A stretch of DNA of 32,443 nt, taken from Gammaproteobacteria bacterium. Its GTDB lineage: Bacteria; Pseudomonadota; Gammaproteobacteria; Steroidobacterales; Woeseiaceae. Positions 1 to 7,416 of this stretch are shown here, piece by piece. The position numbers and the translations under genes were made by a program. Under the pieces are notes generated by a model that was not told where the DNA came from, did no database searches, and worked only from the letters and a program-made list of their open reading frames with translations. The stretch lies in the NCBI GenBank assembly GCA_009937525.1, contig JAACFE010000018.1:1-32443 (forward strand), given 5' to 3'. Each line of letters begins with the position of its first letter. Within the stretch, counting starts at the first letter, position 1.

Positions 1-167
1 CCGTTGCGGCGCGTGATGCTGACTATGTCGCCGTACTCGTCGCGAGCCCGCAGCAATGTATCAAGCGTTTCGGGATCGATGCCCAGGTGGACCTGACCCG
101 ATGGTCCGGGCGGTATGCGAACTGCTGAACGGGTAAGACTCATTGAACAGGGGAAGGGCTTCGTCAT
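1..167 (-). CDS. Cytochrome P450-like protein, N-terminal fragment (runs off the left edge)
   Basis: Only the first 47-55 codons are in the window. The frame opens at 167 (ATG) or at the in-frame ATG at 143; neither has a clear ribosome binding site. The peptide contains IPPGPSG followed about 25 residues later by YGDIVSI. A proline-rich PPGP start and an EYGD(I/V)V segment are the usual opening of cytochrome P450 proteins, where the proline stretch leads into the first helix and strand of the fold. The haem-binding cysteine loop would lie far beyond the window, so activity cannot be judged. The gene is divergent from the acyltransferase gene to its right. The family call rests on a short stretch and is moderate at best. 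Confidence 0.5.
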   Translation of the reverse strand, partial: MTKPFPCSMSLTRSAVRIPPGPSGQVHLGIDPETLDTLLRARDEYGDIVSITRRN

Positions 168-248
168 GTCCGGAAGCAGGCGGATTCTACATTGACCGGC
201 GCTTCACCGATACTGCAAACTTGCCCGTCACAGTATCGGGAAGTCCCT

Positions 249-1010
249 TTGAGCGATCAGCAACCCGTCGATTTCGATTCCGTCGAGTCGCGCCGCAGTA
301 GCGCGTCTTTTCGTCGTATGACACCTGCGAGGCGCCTCTACTACTCTCTCGGACTGCCGTTGTTGCGGCTCATCAACTGGGCACTGCTCAAGAGTTACCG
401 GTATCAACCCGTCATCGGCGAGGAACATGCTGCCGCGCTGCTGGACGACAACACCGTTTCCGCACCCTGTTACTGGCATCAGCACCACGTCGTCTGTTCG
501 GCGTACATGCGCACCTGGTTGCGGCGTGGTTACAACTTGTGCTTTCTCATCTCCGGCTCTGTCGATGGCGAGGTTCCGGAGCGCATCGCACGTTCCTGGG
601 GCGCGGAAGTCATACGTGGCTCCGCCAACCAGAGCGGCGCTCTGGCGCTCCGCGACCAGCAGCGCATGCTCAAGGACGGCTACTCGATCGTCACGACCGC
701 AGATGGACCGAGAGGTCCGAAATACGAATTCAAATCCGGCACGGTGCTGATGGCGAGAATCGCGGGCGTGCCGATCGTGCCGATCGCCTGCGCAGCCGAC
801 CGCGCCTGGTACCTCAAGCGCTGGGACAGCTTCATGATTCCGAAGCCGTTCGCACGCGTAGTCGTCGCCGTTGGCGAACCGTACCTGGTGTCGCGGGACG
901 TGAAACTCGATGAAATCGAGCCTCACAGGTTGAACGTTCAGCGTAGAGTCATGTCCCTAATGCAACAATGCGAAGAAGCATTGGACAACAAATCCGGAGA
1001 CAGGACTTGA
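249..1010 (+). CDS. Lysophospholipid acyltransferase-like protein (DUF374 type)
   Basis: The protein resembles the DUF374 branch of the LPLAT acyltransferases, which act on lipid A or phospholipid precursors at the inner membrane. The mid-region carries the signature expected of the family: a YWHQHH motif (in place of the HX4D box of classical LPLATs), then TADGPRGPKYEFKSG and MARIAGVPIVPI, followed by a basic region ending in VGEPY. A hydrophobic N-terminal segment (LGLPLLRLINWALL) could anchor it. The start is uncertain. TTG at 249 has a GGGAAG site five bases upstream and is used here; TTG at 192 and ATG at 318 (about 230 aa, closest to family length) are in frame. Its TGA overlaps the TTG start of the next gene, so the two are translationally coupled. 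The exact acyl acceptor is unknown. Confidence 0.8.
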   Translation: MSDQQPVDFDSVESRRSSASFRRMTPARRLYYSLGLPLLRLINWALLKSYRYQPVIGEEHAAALLDDNTVSAPCYWHQHHVVCSAYMRTWLRRGYNLCFLISGSVDGEVPERIARSWGAEVIRGSANQSGALALRDQQRMLKDGYSIVTTADGPRGPKYEFKSGTVLMARIAGVPIVPIACAADRAWYLKRWDSFMIPKPFARVVVAVGEPYLVSRDVKLDEIEPHRLNVQRRVMSLMQQCEEALDNKSGDRT

Positions 1011-1747
1011 AGAACCCGCCGTTGAGACGATTTCTTACGAAGTTTGCCATCACCTGCCTGGCGCTGGTCGCGGTGGCGGGCGTGCCGGCTCTTGCGGAGC
1101 CGGCCCTGACGCCCTACTCCGCCGAGTACAAGGTAAAGATCAGCGTGCTTAGCGGCCGGCTGAGGACAGAACTCCGGCCATTCGACAACGGCTACGAGGC
1201 GATCCACGTCATCGAACCCCAGGGTCTCGCCAGGTTATTGAAGGACGGTGAGATCAACGAGCAGTCGCGATTCGCGACCCGCGAGGGCGGCATCAGGGCC
1301 AGCTGGTACCGTTCCGAGGATTCGTTGTCGAGTGATGCCACCCGCGCCGAGGTAACCTTCGACTGGTCCAGAAGCGAGCTCTCAGGCACGGTAAATGATG
1401 AAGAGATCAGGATAATGCTGGACGGCATCGTCCACGACCGTGTCGCCATCCAGTACCAGTTGATGCACGATCTGCTCAATGGCGGGGCCGACGAACGTTA
1501 CGTCCTTTTCGATATTGACGAGTTCAAGACGCTGATCGTGCGAAGCATCGGCGAACGCGAGGTCCGCACGCCGGCCGGTGACTTCCGCGCGGTCGGCATT
1601 CAGCACCAGGCCGAGAATTCATCGAGGATCACCACACTGTGGTGCGTGGAAGAGCTCGGTTTCCTGCCCGTGCTCATCGAGCAACATCGAAAAGGCAAGC
1701 TGAGGATGCGCGCCGAGCTCAGCACATACGCCGCGCTCGACACCTGA
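1007..1747 (+). CDS. Exported DUF3108 domain protein
   Basis: A protein of about 246 residues with a cleavable signal peptide (basic LRRF, hydrophobic ITCLALVAVAGVP, then ALAEP). The mature part begins with the TPYSAEYKV segment and continues with short beta-strand-like stretches, matching the DUF3108 family of periplasmic or outer-membrane-associated proteins of unknown function. I chose TTG at 1007: it overlaps the stop of the upstream gene as TTGA, has GGAG about eight bases before it, and puts the signal peptide at the very N-terminus. The in-frame ATG at 968 would add an implausible basic extension inside the previous gene. Coupling to an acyltransferase suggests a cell-envelope role, which is inference. 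The gene faces the lipoprotein gene at 1750 with only two bases between stop codons. Confidence 0.75.
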   Translation: MKNPPLRRFLTKFAITCLALVAVAGVPALAEPALTPYSAEYKVKISVLSGRLRTELRPFDNGYEAIHVIEPQGLARLLKDGEINEQSRFATREGGIRASWYRSEDSLSSDATRAEVTFDWSRSELSGTVNDEEIRIMLDGIVHDRVAIQYQLMHDLLNGGADERYVLFDIDEFKTLIVRSIGEREVRTPAGDFRAVGIQHQAENSSRITTLWCVEELGFLPVLIEQHRKGKLRMRAELSTYAALDT

Positions 1748-1749
1748 GT

Positions 1750-2340
1750 TCATAGCAATCGTTCGAACGCCTGCCGCAACGAAAGAATTTCCTCGTCGTT
1801 GTAGACGATGGACACGATCCTGACGAGGACTTCCCCTCCTTCCTCGAGCGCGTACGTCTCCTGCAATAGCGCACCTTTGCCGTCGAGCGTCTGGATGACG
1901 TAGCTGCCGTCCTGCCACCCGGACGCACGATCGGCCTCGATCGGCCCGACATTGACGAGGCGATGCTCCCGGAACCGGTATTCCTCGACCACGGACCGAT
2001 CGAAGCTGATGAAGAGGCCGTCGGGCGTCTGCGTGATCTTGAGCTTACTGCCGGTCCTCAGAAACACGTATACGGAGGGTCCGCCGGGGCCACGTTGGCT
2101 GCGACCGCGATCGCGCTTCGCCGGAATTACCGCATCCCCTACTCCGCCACCCGACTTGTACTCGGCTTCGCGAATGCGCCGTGCCGCATCATCCTCCTCC
2201 GCACGCAACTGCCAGCGCCCGGCAAGGCTCACGCCGGCCGGTATCGCATCACCGATGGGGGTCAGCTGCGGCCGCGGTTGCATTGTGCAGCCCGCGAGCG
2301 CAAGCGACGCAACGGCCAGTATGCCGGCAATTCTCGACAT
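1750..2340 (-). CDS. Putative lipoprotein of unknown function
   Basis: A 196-residue protein whose first 18 residues form a lipoprotein signal peptide ending in the lipobox LALAGC, so Cys18 is the likely lipidated residue. The rest is soluble, with charged and glycine-rich stretches (EYKSGGGVGD) and a C-terminal half with beta-strand character: GLFISFDRS, EEYRFREHRLVNVGP and GSYVIQTLDG. That half looks like a small lipocalin-like or barrel domain, but I do not recognise the family. It is transcribed alone, converging with the DUF3108 gene and diverging from the small exported peptide at 2511. The start ATG at 2340 places the signal peptide at the N-terminus. Confidence 0.7.
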   Translation of the reverse strand: MSRIAGILAVASLALAGCTMQPRPQLTPIGDAIPAGVSLAGRWQLRAEEDDAARRIREAEYKSGGGVGDAVIPAKRDRGRSQRGPGGPSVYVFLRTGSKLKITQTPDGLFISFDRSVVEEYRFREHRLVNVGPIEADRASGWQDGSYVIQTLDGKGALLQETYALEEGGEVLVRIVSIVYNDEEILSLRQAFERLL

Positions 2341-2510
2341 CGATTAACGCCATATTCGATTCGAACTGACGCAAAATACACAAATTCCCGTGGCTTAGAC
2401 AGGGCCGGAACGTCGACGCGGCAGCCGCTTCCGCGTGCCGGTCAACCGTTGTCCGGTCAGTGCGTCGAAGAAATGCACGTTGATCAATTGCAGACCAAGG
2501 AGGTCCTTCC

Positions 2511-2690
2511 ATGAGGCTGCCATCGTCGAGCCGATTCCTTGTATCGGCGCTCATTGCTGCCATGCTGCAAATGCCGCAGGCAGTGCGGGCGCAGTCGCTG
2601 TCCGAATTTCACAGTCTGAGCCCGGAAGAGCGCGCGGCCATTCGCGACCGGCGCGCAAACCGGCACCGCGAACAGCGCTGCAAGGAGTAA
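2511..2690 (+). CDS. Small exported protein (59 aa)
   Basis: ATG at 2511 is preceded by a near-perfect Shine-Dalgarno, AAGGAGGT at 2497-2504, six bases away. It is one of the strongest sites in the window and is good support for a gene this short. The 59-residue product has a signal peptide (basic start, then FLVSALIAAMLQMP and a cut near VRAQS) and a highly charged mature part of about 35 residues containing LSPEERAAIRDRRA. Such helical LSPEER(A)-type peptides occur in small periplasmic proteins of the DUF3106 or Spy/CpxP kind, but this one is too short to assign. It is followed by a long hairpin at 2707-2734 that separates it from the convergent pirin gene. Confidence 0.65.
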   Translation: MRLPSSSRFLVSALIAAMLQMPQAVRAQSLSEFHSLSPEERAAIRDRRANRHREQRCKE

Positions 2691-2706
2691 TACCGGAGCC
2701 CGTTCC

Positions 2707-2734
2707 GCGTAGCGGCGGCATGCTGCCGCTACGC
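2707..2734. terminator. Palindromic hairpin between convergent genes
   Basis: GCGTAGCGGC at 2707-2716 and GCCGCTACGC at 2725-2734 form a perfect 10-bp stem around an 8-nt loop. It lies 16 bp after the small exported peptide (+) and 2 bp after the pirin stop (-), the position of a bidirectional terminator. There is no clear T-run on either side, so a Rho-independent mechanism is not certain. Confidence 0.45.
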
Positions 2735-2736
2735 TG

Positions 2737-3621
2737 CTACTCTCGCCGGCGCTCAGGCAGCGGCATGAAGTCGGTTTCGCCGGGCACCGCGTCGAAACGC
2801 TGCTCGCGCCAGTCCTCTTTCGCCTGCTCGAGGCGCTCGCGCGAACTGCTGACGAAGTTCCACCATATGACGCGCTCGCCCTGCAGCGCATCGCCCCCTG
2901 CGAACATGATCCTGGCCGGCGTCCCTGCGGTCACCGTGCCGCTCGCTCCGCTCTCCAGCACGGCAAGCATTCCCGCGTGGACGAATTCCTCGTTGATCGC
3001 GACGCTGCCTTCGACAACGTATACCGCCAGTTCCTCGGCGGCCGGGATCGCAACCGATTGTCCGGGATCGAGATTGACCTCGACGTAAAGAGTTTCGCTC
3101 CGGGTCGCTACCGGCGACGAGACGCCGAACGCAGAACCGAGAACCACGCGAATCTCGACGCCTTCGACCGCGACCACCGGTATGTCGTCGGCCGGATAGT
3201 GCTGGAATGTCGGCTCGTCCTCCTCCGCTTCGATCGGCAGAGCCACCCAGGTCTGCAGCCCATGCAGGCGCTGGCCACTCGCAAGCACTGCCTCGGTAAC
3301 CTTCTCTGAATGCACGATGCCCCGGCCCGCCATCATCCAGTTCACGGCCCCGGGGTGGATCGTTTGCACGTAGCCGAGGCTGTCCCGGTGCAGGATCTCT
3401 CCCTCGAACAGGTAGGTAATCGTCGCGAGGCCGATATGTGGATGCGCGCGTACATCCACGCCGGTTCCCGGCTGAAATTCCGCCGCGCCCATGTGATCGA
3501 AAAAGATGAACGGCCCGACCCGCTGGCGTCGCCGGTCCGGCAAGGAACGGCGCACGGAGAACTTTCCAAGGTCCCGTGTCCTGGCCTCTATGAGCAGATC
3601 AATGACACTCTTTGCGGACAT
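2737..3621 (-). CDS. Pirin family protein
   Basis: A bicupin of the pirin family, 294 aa against a usual 230-300. The N-terminal cupin carries the metal site seen in pirins: His60 and His62 in AHPHIGLATITYLFEG, then His104 and Glu106 in GRGIVHSE. Conserved flanking pieces are also present, namely VGPFIFFDHMG and PGAVNWMMAGRG. The C-terminal cupin (about residues 150-260) is degenerate, as is normal in the family. Bacterial pirins include quercetin dioxygenases and regulators of pyruvate dehydrogenase, and sequence alone does not separate these. It is transcribed alone toward the hairpin at 2707-2734. ATG at 3621 is the only sensible start. Confidence 0.9.
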   Translation of the reverse strand: MSAKSVIDLLIEARTRDLGKFSVRRSLPDRRRQRVGPFIFFDHMGAAEFQPGTGVDVRAHPHIGLATITYLFEGEILHRDSLGYVQTIHPGAVNWMMAGRGIVHSEKVTEAVLASGQRLHGLQTWVALPIEAEEDEPTFQHYPADDIPVVAVEGVEIRVVLGSAFGVSSPVATRSETLYVEVNLDPGQSVAIPAAEELAVYVVEGSVAINEEFVHAGMLAVLESGASGTVTAGTPARIMFAGGDALQGERVIWWNFVSSSRERLEQAKEDWREQRFDAVPGETDFMPLPERRRE

Positions 3622-3635
3622 GGTTGGATCCGTGG

Positions 3636-4841
3636 TCAGGGTGGCAGGACGGTGGCCAACGCGCGCGCGAACGGACTGTTTCGCGTCACCTGGATGCTGT
3701 CAAGGCAGAGCCAGTCGCTCAGGGAACGCAGTTCGCGGGCAAGCGCATCGGCACATTCGCCGACGTGCACCCCGGGCTCCTCGTGTGCTGCCAGTACCCG
3801 CAGTCGCCCGGCCTTACGATCCGCCTTTAGATCGACTCGTGCGACAATGCGGTCGCCGACGCGGAACGGTAGCACATAGTATCCCCATTTGCGTTTCGCG
3901 GCGGGCACGTAGATCTCGATTCGGTAATGAAAATCGAACAGGCGCTCGGCCCTGGGCCTGTACCAGACGATCGGATCAAACGGCGACAGCAACGACGCCC
4001 CTTCGACGCTGCGGGGACAGCGGGCTGACGCCGAGAGGTAGCCCGGCTCATTCCAGTTTTCCACTTCGATGCAGGCGAGTGTTCCCGCCTCGACCAGTTC
4101 CTCGATCCGTGCTGTGACGCCTCCGGGCGGCATGCGAAAGTAATCGGCGAGGTCGTGCCGCGTGGCTACGCCCAGTGCCAGTGAGGCGCGGCGCAACATC
4201 TCGCGATCCGCTGCCTCCCTGTCGTGCGACGTGGCGATCTGACGTCGCGGGATGACCCGCTCCGGGAGATCGTATACCCGCTGAAAATTGCGCAGGCGCC
4301 GGGACACGGCGAGGTCGCCGCGTGCGAAATGATGCTCGAGCGCCCAGCGCGGTATGGAGCGATGCCAGTCGCCCGGCTTGCGCGTCGGCCCGGGGAGCGG
4401 CGGCAGGTCCGCTGCGGTCAGCGCGCCGTCACGGCGAACCTGATCCAGGACGGTATCCAGGTACGCCTTGCGATTACGCAGCCTGTGAAGGGGATTGTGC
4501 TTCGAGGGCGCGTGCGCCGCGCGCCGGTGCGCGAGCAACGGCCAGGCATCGCTCGGCACGATCGAGGCTTCGTGCGCCCATTGTTCGATGTAGTTTCCCT
4601 CGTCATAGACGAAGCGATCGAATCGTTGCCGGTCATAGGCGCCGAGGCGCGACCACAGGACGAGATAGTGGGCGGGAACGAGCACGTTGACGAAGTCGAG
4701 TTGCAGCACCTGCAGCGCCTGCATGGCTCGTCGGAAATGCCGGGCGTCGGGCGCACACGCGGGCCGTTCCCGGTGCATGCTCTGGGCCGCCAGCGCGATG
4801 CGCCGTGCCTCGGCGGCGGACAGTCGGACGCGTCGGCTCAT
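3636..4841 (-). CDS. YcaQ-family (HTH_42) winged-helix DNA glycosylase
   Basis: A 401-residue protein like E. coli YcaQ (about 410 aa), a winged-helix glycosylase that unhooks DNA interstrand crosslinks. Visible family blocks are LQVLQLDFVNVLVPAHYLVL, LWSRLGAYDR and EQWAHEASIVP near the N-terminus, FDPIVWYRPRAERLFDF, and GYYVLPFRVGDRIVARVDLKADR near the C-terminus. The LQLD element fits the Q-x-D type catalytic motif of the YcaQ subfamily rather than the Q-x-Q form of AlkZ; that assignment is from memory of the family. ATG at 4841 overlaps the phoD stop as ATGA, so it is coupled behind phoD. The functional link between a phosphatase and a DNA repair enzyme is unclear. Confidence 0.85.
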   Translation of the reverse strand: MSRRVRLSAAEARRIALAAQSMHRERPACAPDARHFRRAMQALQVLQLDFVNVLVPAHYLVLWSRLGAYDRQRFDRFVYDEGNYIEQWAHEASIVPSDAWPLLAHRRAAHAPSKHNPLHRLRNRKAYLDTVLDQVRRDGALTAADLPPLPGPTRKPGDWHRSIPRWALEHHFARGDLAVSRRLRNFQRVYDLPERVIPRRQIATSHDREAADREMLRRASLALGVATRHDLADYFRMPPGGVTARIEELVEAGTLACIEVENWNEPGYLSASARCPRSVEGASLLSPFDPIVWYRPRAERLFDFHYRIEIYVPAAKRKWGYYVLPFRVGDRIVARVDLKADRKAGRLRVLAAHEEPGVHVGECADALARELRSLSDWLCLDSIQVTRNSPFARALATVLPP

Positions 4842-6469
4842 TCCCTGCGGATGTCGCGCAGTCCGGCACCGATGTCACCGGATCTGACCGCGAAACGGCC
4901 ATCCACCACTTTCGTGTAGTCGCGCGAATGGACGGTATCGACGAGGTGCCACTCCGCGGCGCATTCGACGCTGGTCAACGTGAGCCGCACCCAGCCCCGC
5001 CGCTGCGTGTCCATGTAGCGGACGGCAGGATTGACGGCCTGCGTGGCCCTCGTGAGTGCGTCCGGCTCGCGCAACGGAAGGTATTCGTCGAATCCCGGGG
5101 ACGAAACGGCGGGCGGCATGATCTCGACCGCGACGGGCTTCTCGCCGTCATGCGGAACGACATTATTTGCCATCGACGTGTGCAGGTCGCCGCTCAACAC
5201 GACCGGGTTGCGTGCGAGTTGCTGCAGGTCACGAAGCAACGCCTCGCGCGCGTGCGGGTAGCCGTTCCAGGTATCGAGCACCATCGGCGGGTTGCCCTCG
5301 CTCAGGGCCACGTAATGATCCAGCTGCTCACGAGGCAACATTGACGGACGCTCGTGATCGAGCAAGGGCCCGAGGTCGGGCGCGAGCACCGGCGCCAGCA
5401 TGACCTGCTGTCCGATGACCTGCCACGTCGTCTCCGAATCCGCCGCGAGCGTTCGCCGCAACCAACCCTCCTGGCGATGCCCCAGCATGCGTCGCTCTGG
5501 GTCCTGCAGCGCGGTCGACACGGATTCCGGCGTGACCGACGCGCCGGCGTCCGGCTGCCTGTCGCGGCCATGGAGGCGCGTATCGAGCATGATCAGCGAC
5601 AGCAGGTTCCCGTAGCGAAACCGCCTGAAGATTCGGGTGTCGGCGCCGCTCGGCACGCCCCGCACCGGCATCCACTCGAACCAGGCACGGATAGCCGCGT
5701 CGCGCCGATCCTGCCAGCCCCCCTCGTCGTCCTGGTGGTTTTCAGCACCTCCCCGCCATGCATCATTGGCGATCTCGTGGTCATCCCAGACCGCGATCAG
5801 CGGGTGCTGTCGGTGCATCGCGATGGAATCGGGGTCTGACTTGTACTGCGCATGTCGCCGCCGATAGTCATCAAGCGACTGCAACTCGGCCGCCGGCTCC
5901 GGTAGCCGGCCGAGCCGATCCGCATGTTCCGTCGCGTACTGCCCCGGACCGTATTCGTAGATATAGTCGCCAAGGTGAATGACGGCGTCGAGGTCGCCGG
6001 TCGAGGCGATGTCCCGATAGACGTTGAAATAGCCGGCAGGGTGGTTCGAGCAGCTCACGACCGCGAATCGCGCCCTGTCGACGGCATCTTCCGGCAATGT
6101 CCGCGTCCGGCCGACGACCGACTCGACACCGTCGATCTCGAAACGATAGTAGAACGTGGATCCGGACGGCATCCCGCGCACATCCGCCTTGACCGTGTAA
6201 TCGGACCAGTCATCCGTCCGGACGACACCTTGGCGCACGACCCGGGTCATGTCCGGGTCGCTCGCGATCAGCCAGCGCACCGGCAGAGAATCGCCGGACG
6301 CACCGCTGACGCGCGTCCAAAGGATGAAACCGTCGCTCAGCGGATCCCCGCTGGCCACGCCGTGGTCGAATCTCGGCGATCCGCCGGCTCTCCCCAGGGC
6401 GGGACGCAGGCCGGTCAGCGAAGCCAGCACGAGGCCGACGATCGAACGCAGAAAATTTCGCCTCAGCAC
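4838..6469 (-). CDS. phoD: Alkaline phosphatase D family protein (PhoD-like, Tat-exported)
   Basis: A 543-residue metallophosphoesterase of the PhoD family, which hydrolyses phosphodiesters and monoesters in the periplasm. The start has a twin-arginine signal (RRNFLRS, residues 3-9, then a hydrophobic stretch to LRPALG). The PhoD N-terminal domain follows (FDHGVASGDPLSDGFILWTR). The catalytic domain shows VVSCSNHPAGYFNVY, VIHLGDYIYEYGPG, AVWDDHEIANDAW and VLSGDLHTSMAN, which supply the metal-binding Asp/His residues. Translation starts at GTG 6469 behind a strong GGGGAGG site. The stop overlaps the YcaQ-family start. It is divergent from the DUF2147 gene with 60 bp between them. Confidence 0.9.
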   Translation of the reverse strand: MLRRNFLRSIVGLVLASLTGLRPALGRAGGSPRFDHGVASGDPLSDGFILWTRVSGASGDSLPVRWLIASDPDMTRVVRQGVVRTDDWSDYTVKADVRGMPSGSTFYYRFEIDGVESVVGRTRTLPEDAVDRARFAVVSCSNHPAGYFNVYRDIASTGDLDAVIHLGDYIYEYGPGQYATEHADRLGRLPEPAAELQSLDDYRRRHAQYKSDPDSIAMHRQHPLIAVWDDHEIANDAWRGGAENHQDDEGGWQDRRDAAIRAWFEWMPVRGVPSGADTRIFRRFRYGNLLSLIMLDTRLHGRDRQPDAGASVTPESVSTALQDPERRMLGHRQEGWLRRTLAADSETTWQVIGQQVMLAPVLAPDLGPLLDHERPSMLPREQLDHYVALSEGNPPMVLDTWNGYPHAREALLRDLQQLARNPVVLSGDLHTSMANNVVPHDGEKPVAVEIMPPAVSSPGFDEYLPLREPDALTRATQAVNPAVRYMDTQRRGWVRLTLTSVECAAEWHLVDTVHSRDYTKVVDGRFAVRSGDIGAGLRDIRRE

Positions 6470-6529
6470 GTTGCCTCCCCGCTGCCTGGTTAGAATTGCG
6501 AAGTCAGGGCATCATACCCGGGACCATGC

Positions 6530-6973
6530 ATGAATCCACAAATCGGAAAAACCCTCCTCATCACCTTGCTGCTCGGGGTGCTTACCGCGAGCGAGGCCGA
6601 CAACGTGCCTCCGATTGAAGGTACCTGGCTCAGTGGCGACGGCGACGGCTGGATCCAGATCACGTTCGCAGGCGACGGCCTCAGCGGAGTCGTCAAAGGC
6701 TCGCCCAACGCCGATGATGAGCGCCCGGACAGGGACGAAAAAAACCCCGACCCCGCGCTGCGGGATCGTCCGCTGACCGGACTCGAACTATTCGCGAATT
6801 TTGCGTACGACGGTGACAGCCGCTGGACCGGCGGCACGATATACGACCCCAACAGCGGCAAGACCTACCGTGCCATCATTACCCATGTCGACGGCGACAC
6901 GCTGAAGGTTCGCGGCTATATCGGTGTGCCGATGCTCGGCCGCACGGAAACCTGGACTCGCGTGCCGGACTGA
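6530..6973 (+). CDS. Exported DUF2147 family protein
   Basis: A 147-residue protein with an N-terminal signal peptide (KTLLITLLLGVLTASEA). The mature domain begins IEGTWLSGDGDGWIQI and ends GYIGVPMLGRTETWTRV, with a central GGTIYDPNSGKTY. This is the characteristic lipocalin-like outline of DUF2147: a GxW start, a yDP.sGktY middle and a GrteTWtR end. Family members are small periplasmic proteins of unknown function. An acidic insert of about 20 residues (DDERPDRDEKNPDP) carries the strand the family uses to report what can be modified. The gene stands alone between the divergent phoD and convergent ridA-like genes. Confidence 0.8.
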   Translation: MNPQIGKTLLITLLLGVLTASEADNVPPIEGTWLSGDGDGWIQITFAGDGLSGVVKGSPNADDERPDRDEKNPDPALRDRPLTGLELFANFAYDGDSRWTGGTIYDPNSGKTYRAIITHVDGDTLKVRGYIGVPMLGRTETWTRVPD

Positions 6974-6985
6974 AGCCCGGCCGGA

Positions 6986-7387
6986 CTAATCGTCGCCGAT
7001 TATCGCGTCCGCCTCGATTTCCACCAGCATTCCGGGATCGATGAGGCGCGACACCTCGACCATCGAGGTAGCGGGCATCACGTCGCCGAAAGCTTCCTGG
7101 TGCGCGCGGCCGACATCGGCCCAGCGTTCGATATCCGTCACGAAGGTCCGCGTGCGTACGACGTCGGCAAGACGCCCACCCGCGGTTTCGAGCGCGGTTT
7201 CGATGACCTCGATGCACTGTTTTGCCTGCGCATACATATCCCCCTCGCCGACCAGCGTGCCGCCGGTGTCGATCGCGGCAGAACCGGACACGGCGACGAA
7301 ACGCCCCACTCTCACGGCACGCGAGTAGCCGACTACCGATTCCCAGGGAGCGCCCGATCGCACCTTGCTGCGCTTGAATTCCGTCAC
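6986..7387 (-). CDS. RidA family (YjgF/YER057c/UK114) protein
   Basis: A 133-residue protein of the Rid family of enamine/imine deaminases. Seen are VSGSAAIDTGGTLVG near the N-terminus, the arginine-containing VVRTRTFVTDI block in the middle (the arginine that contacts the substrate carboxylate in active members), and ATSMVEVSRLIDPGMLVEIEADAI at the end. The trimer-forming core is complete. It starts at GTG 7387, seven bases after GAGG. The composition of the C-terminal block fits the RidA-like subfamilies rather than RidA itself. It sits downstream of the sterol-desaturase-family gene with 21 bp between them and probably shares its transcript. Confidence 0.85.
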   Translation of the reverse strand: MTEFKRSKVRSGAPWESVVGYSRAVRVGRFVAVSGSAAIDTGGTLVGEGDMYAQAKQCIEVIETALETAGGRLADVVRTRTFVTDIERWADVGRAHQEAFGDVMPATSMVEVSRLIDPGMLVEIEADAIIGDD

Positions 7388-7398
7388 TCTAGAACCTC

Positions 7399-7416
7399 AT
7401 AAATAGCTTTATTTAT
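7399..7416. repeat. AT-rich inverted repeat between hydroxylase and ridA-like genes
   Basis: ATAAATA at 7399-7405 and TATTTAT at 7410-7416 form a perfect 7-bp inverted repeat around GCTT, in a GC-rich neighbourhood. It spans the hydroxylase stop and lies just upstream of the ridA-like start on the minus strand. It could act as a weak terminator, an operator or simply the promoter AT-box of ridA. Confidence 0.35.
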
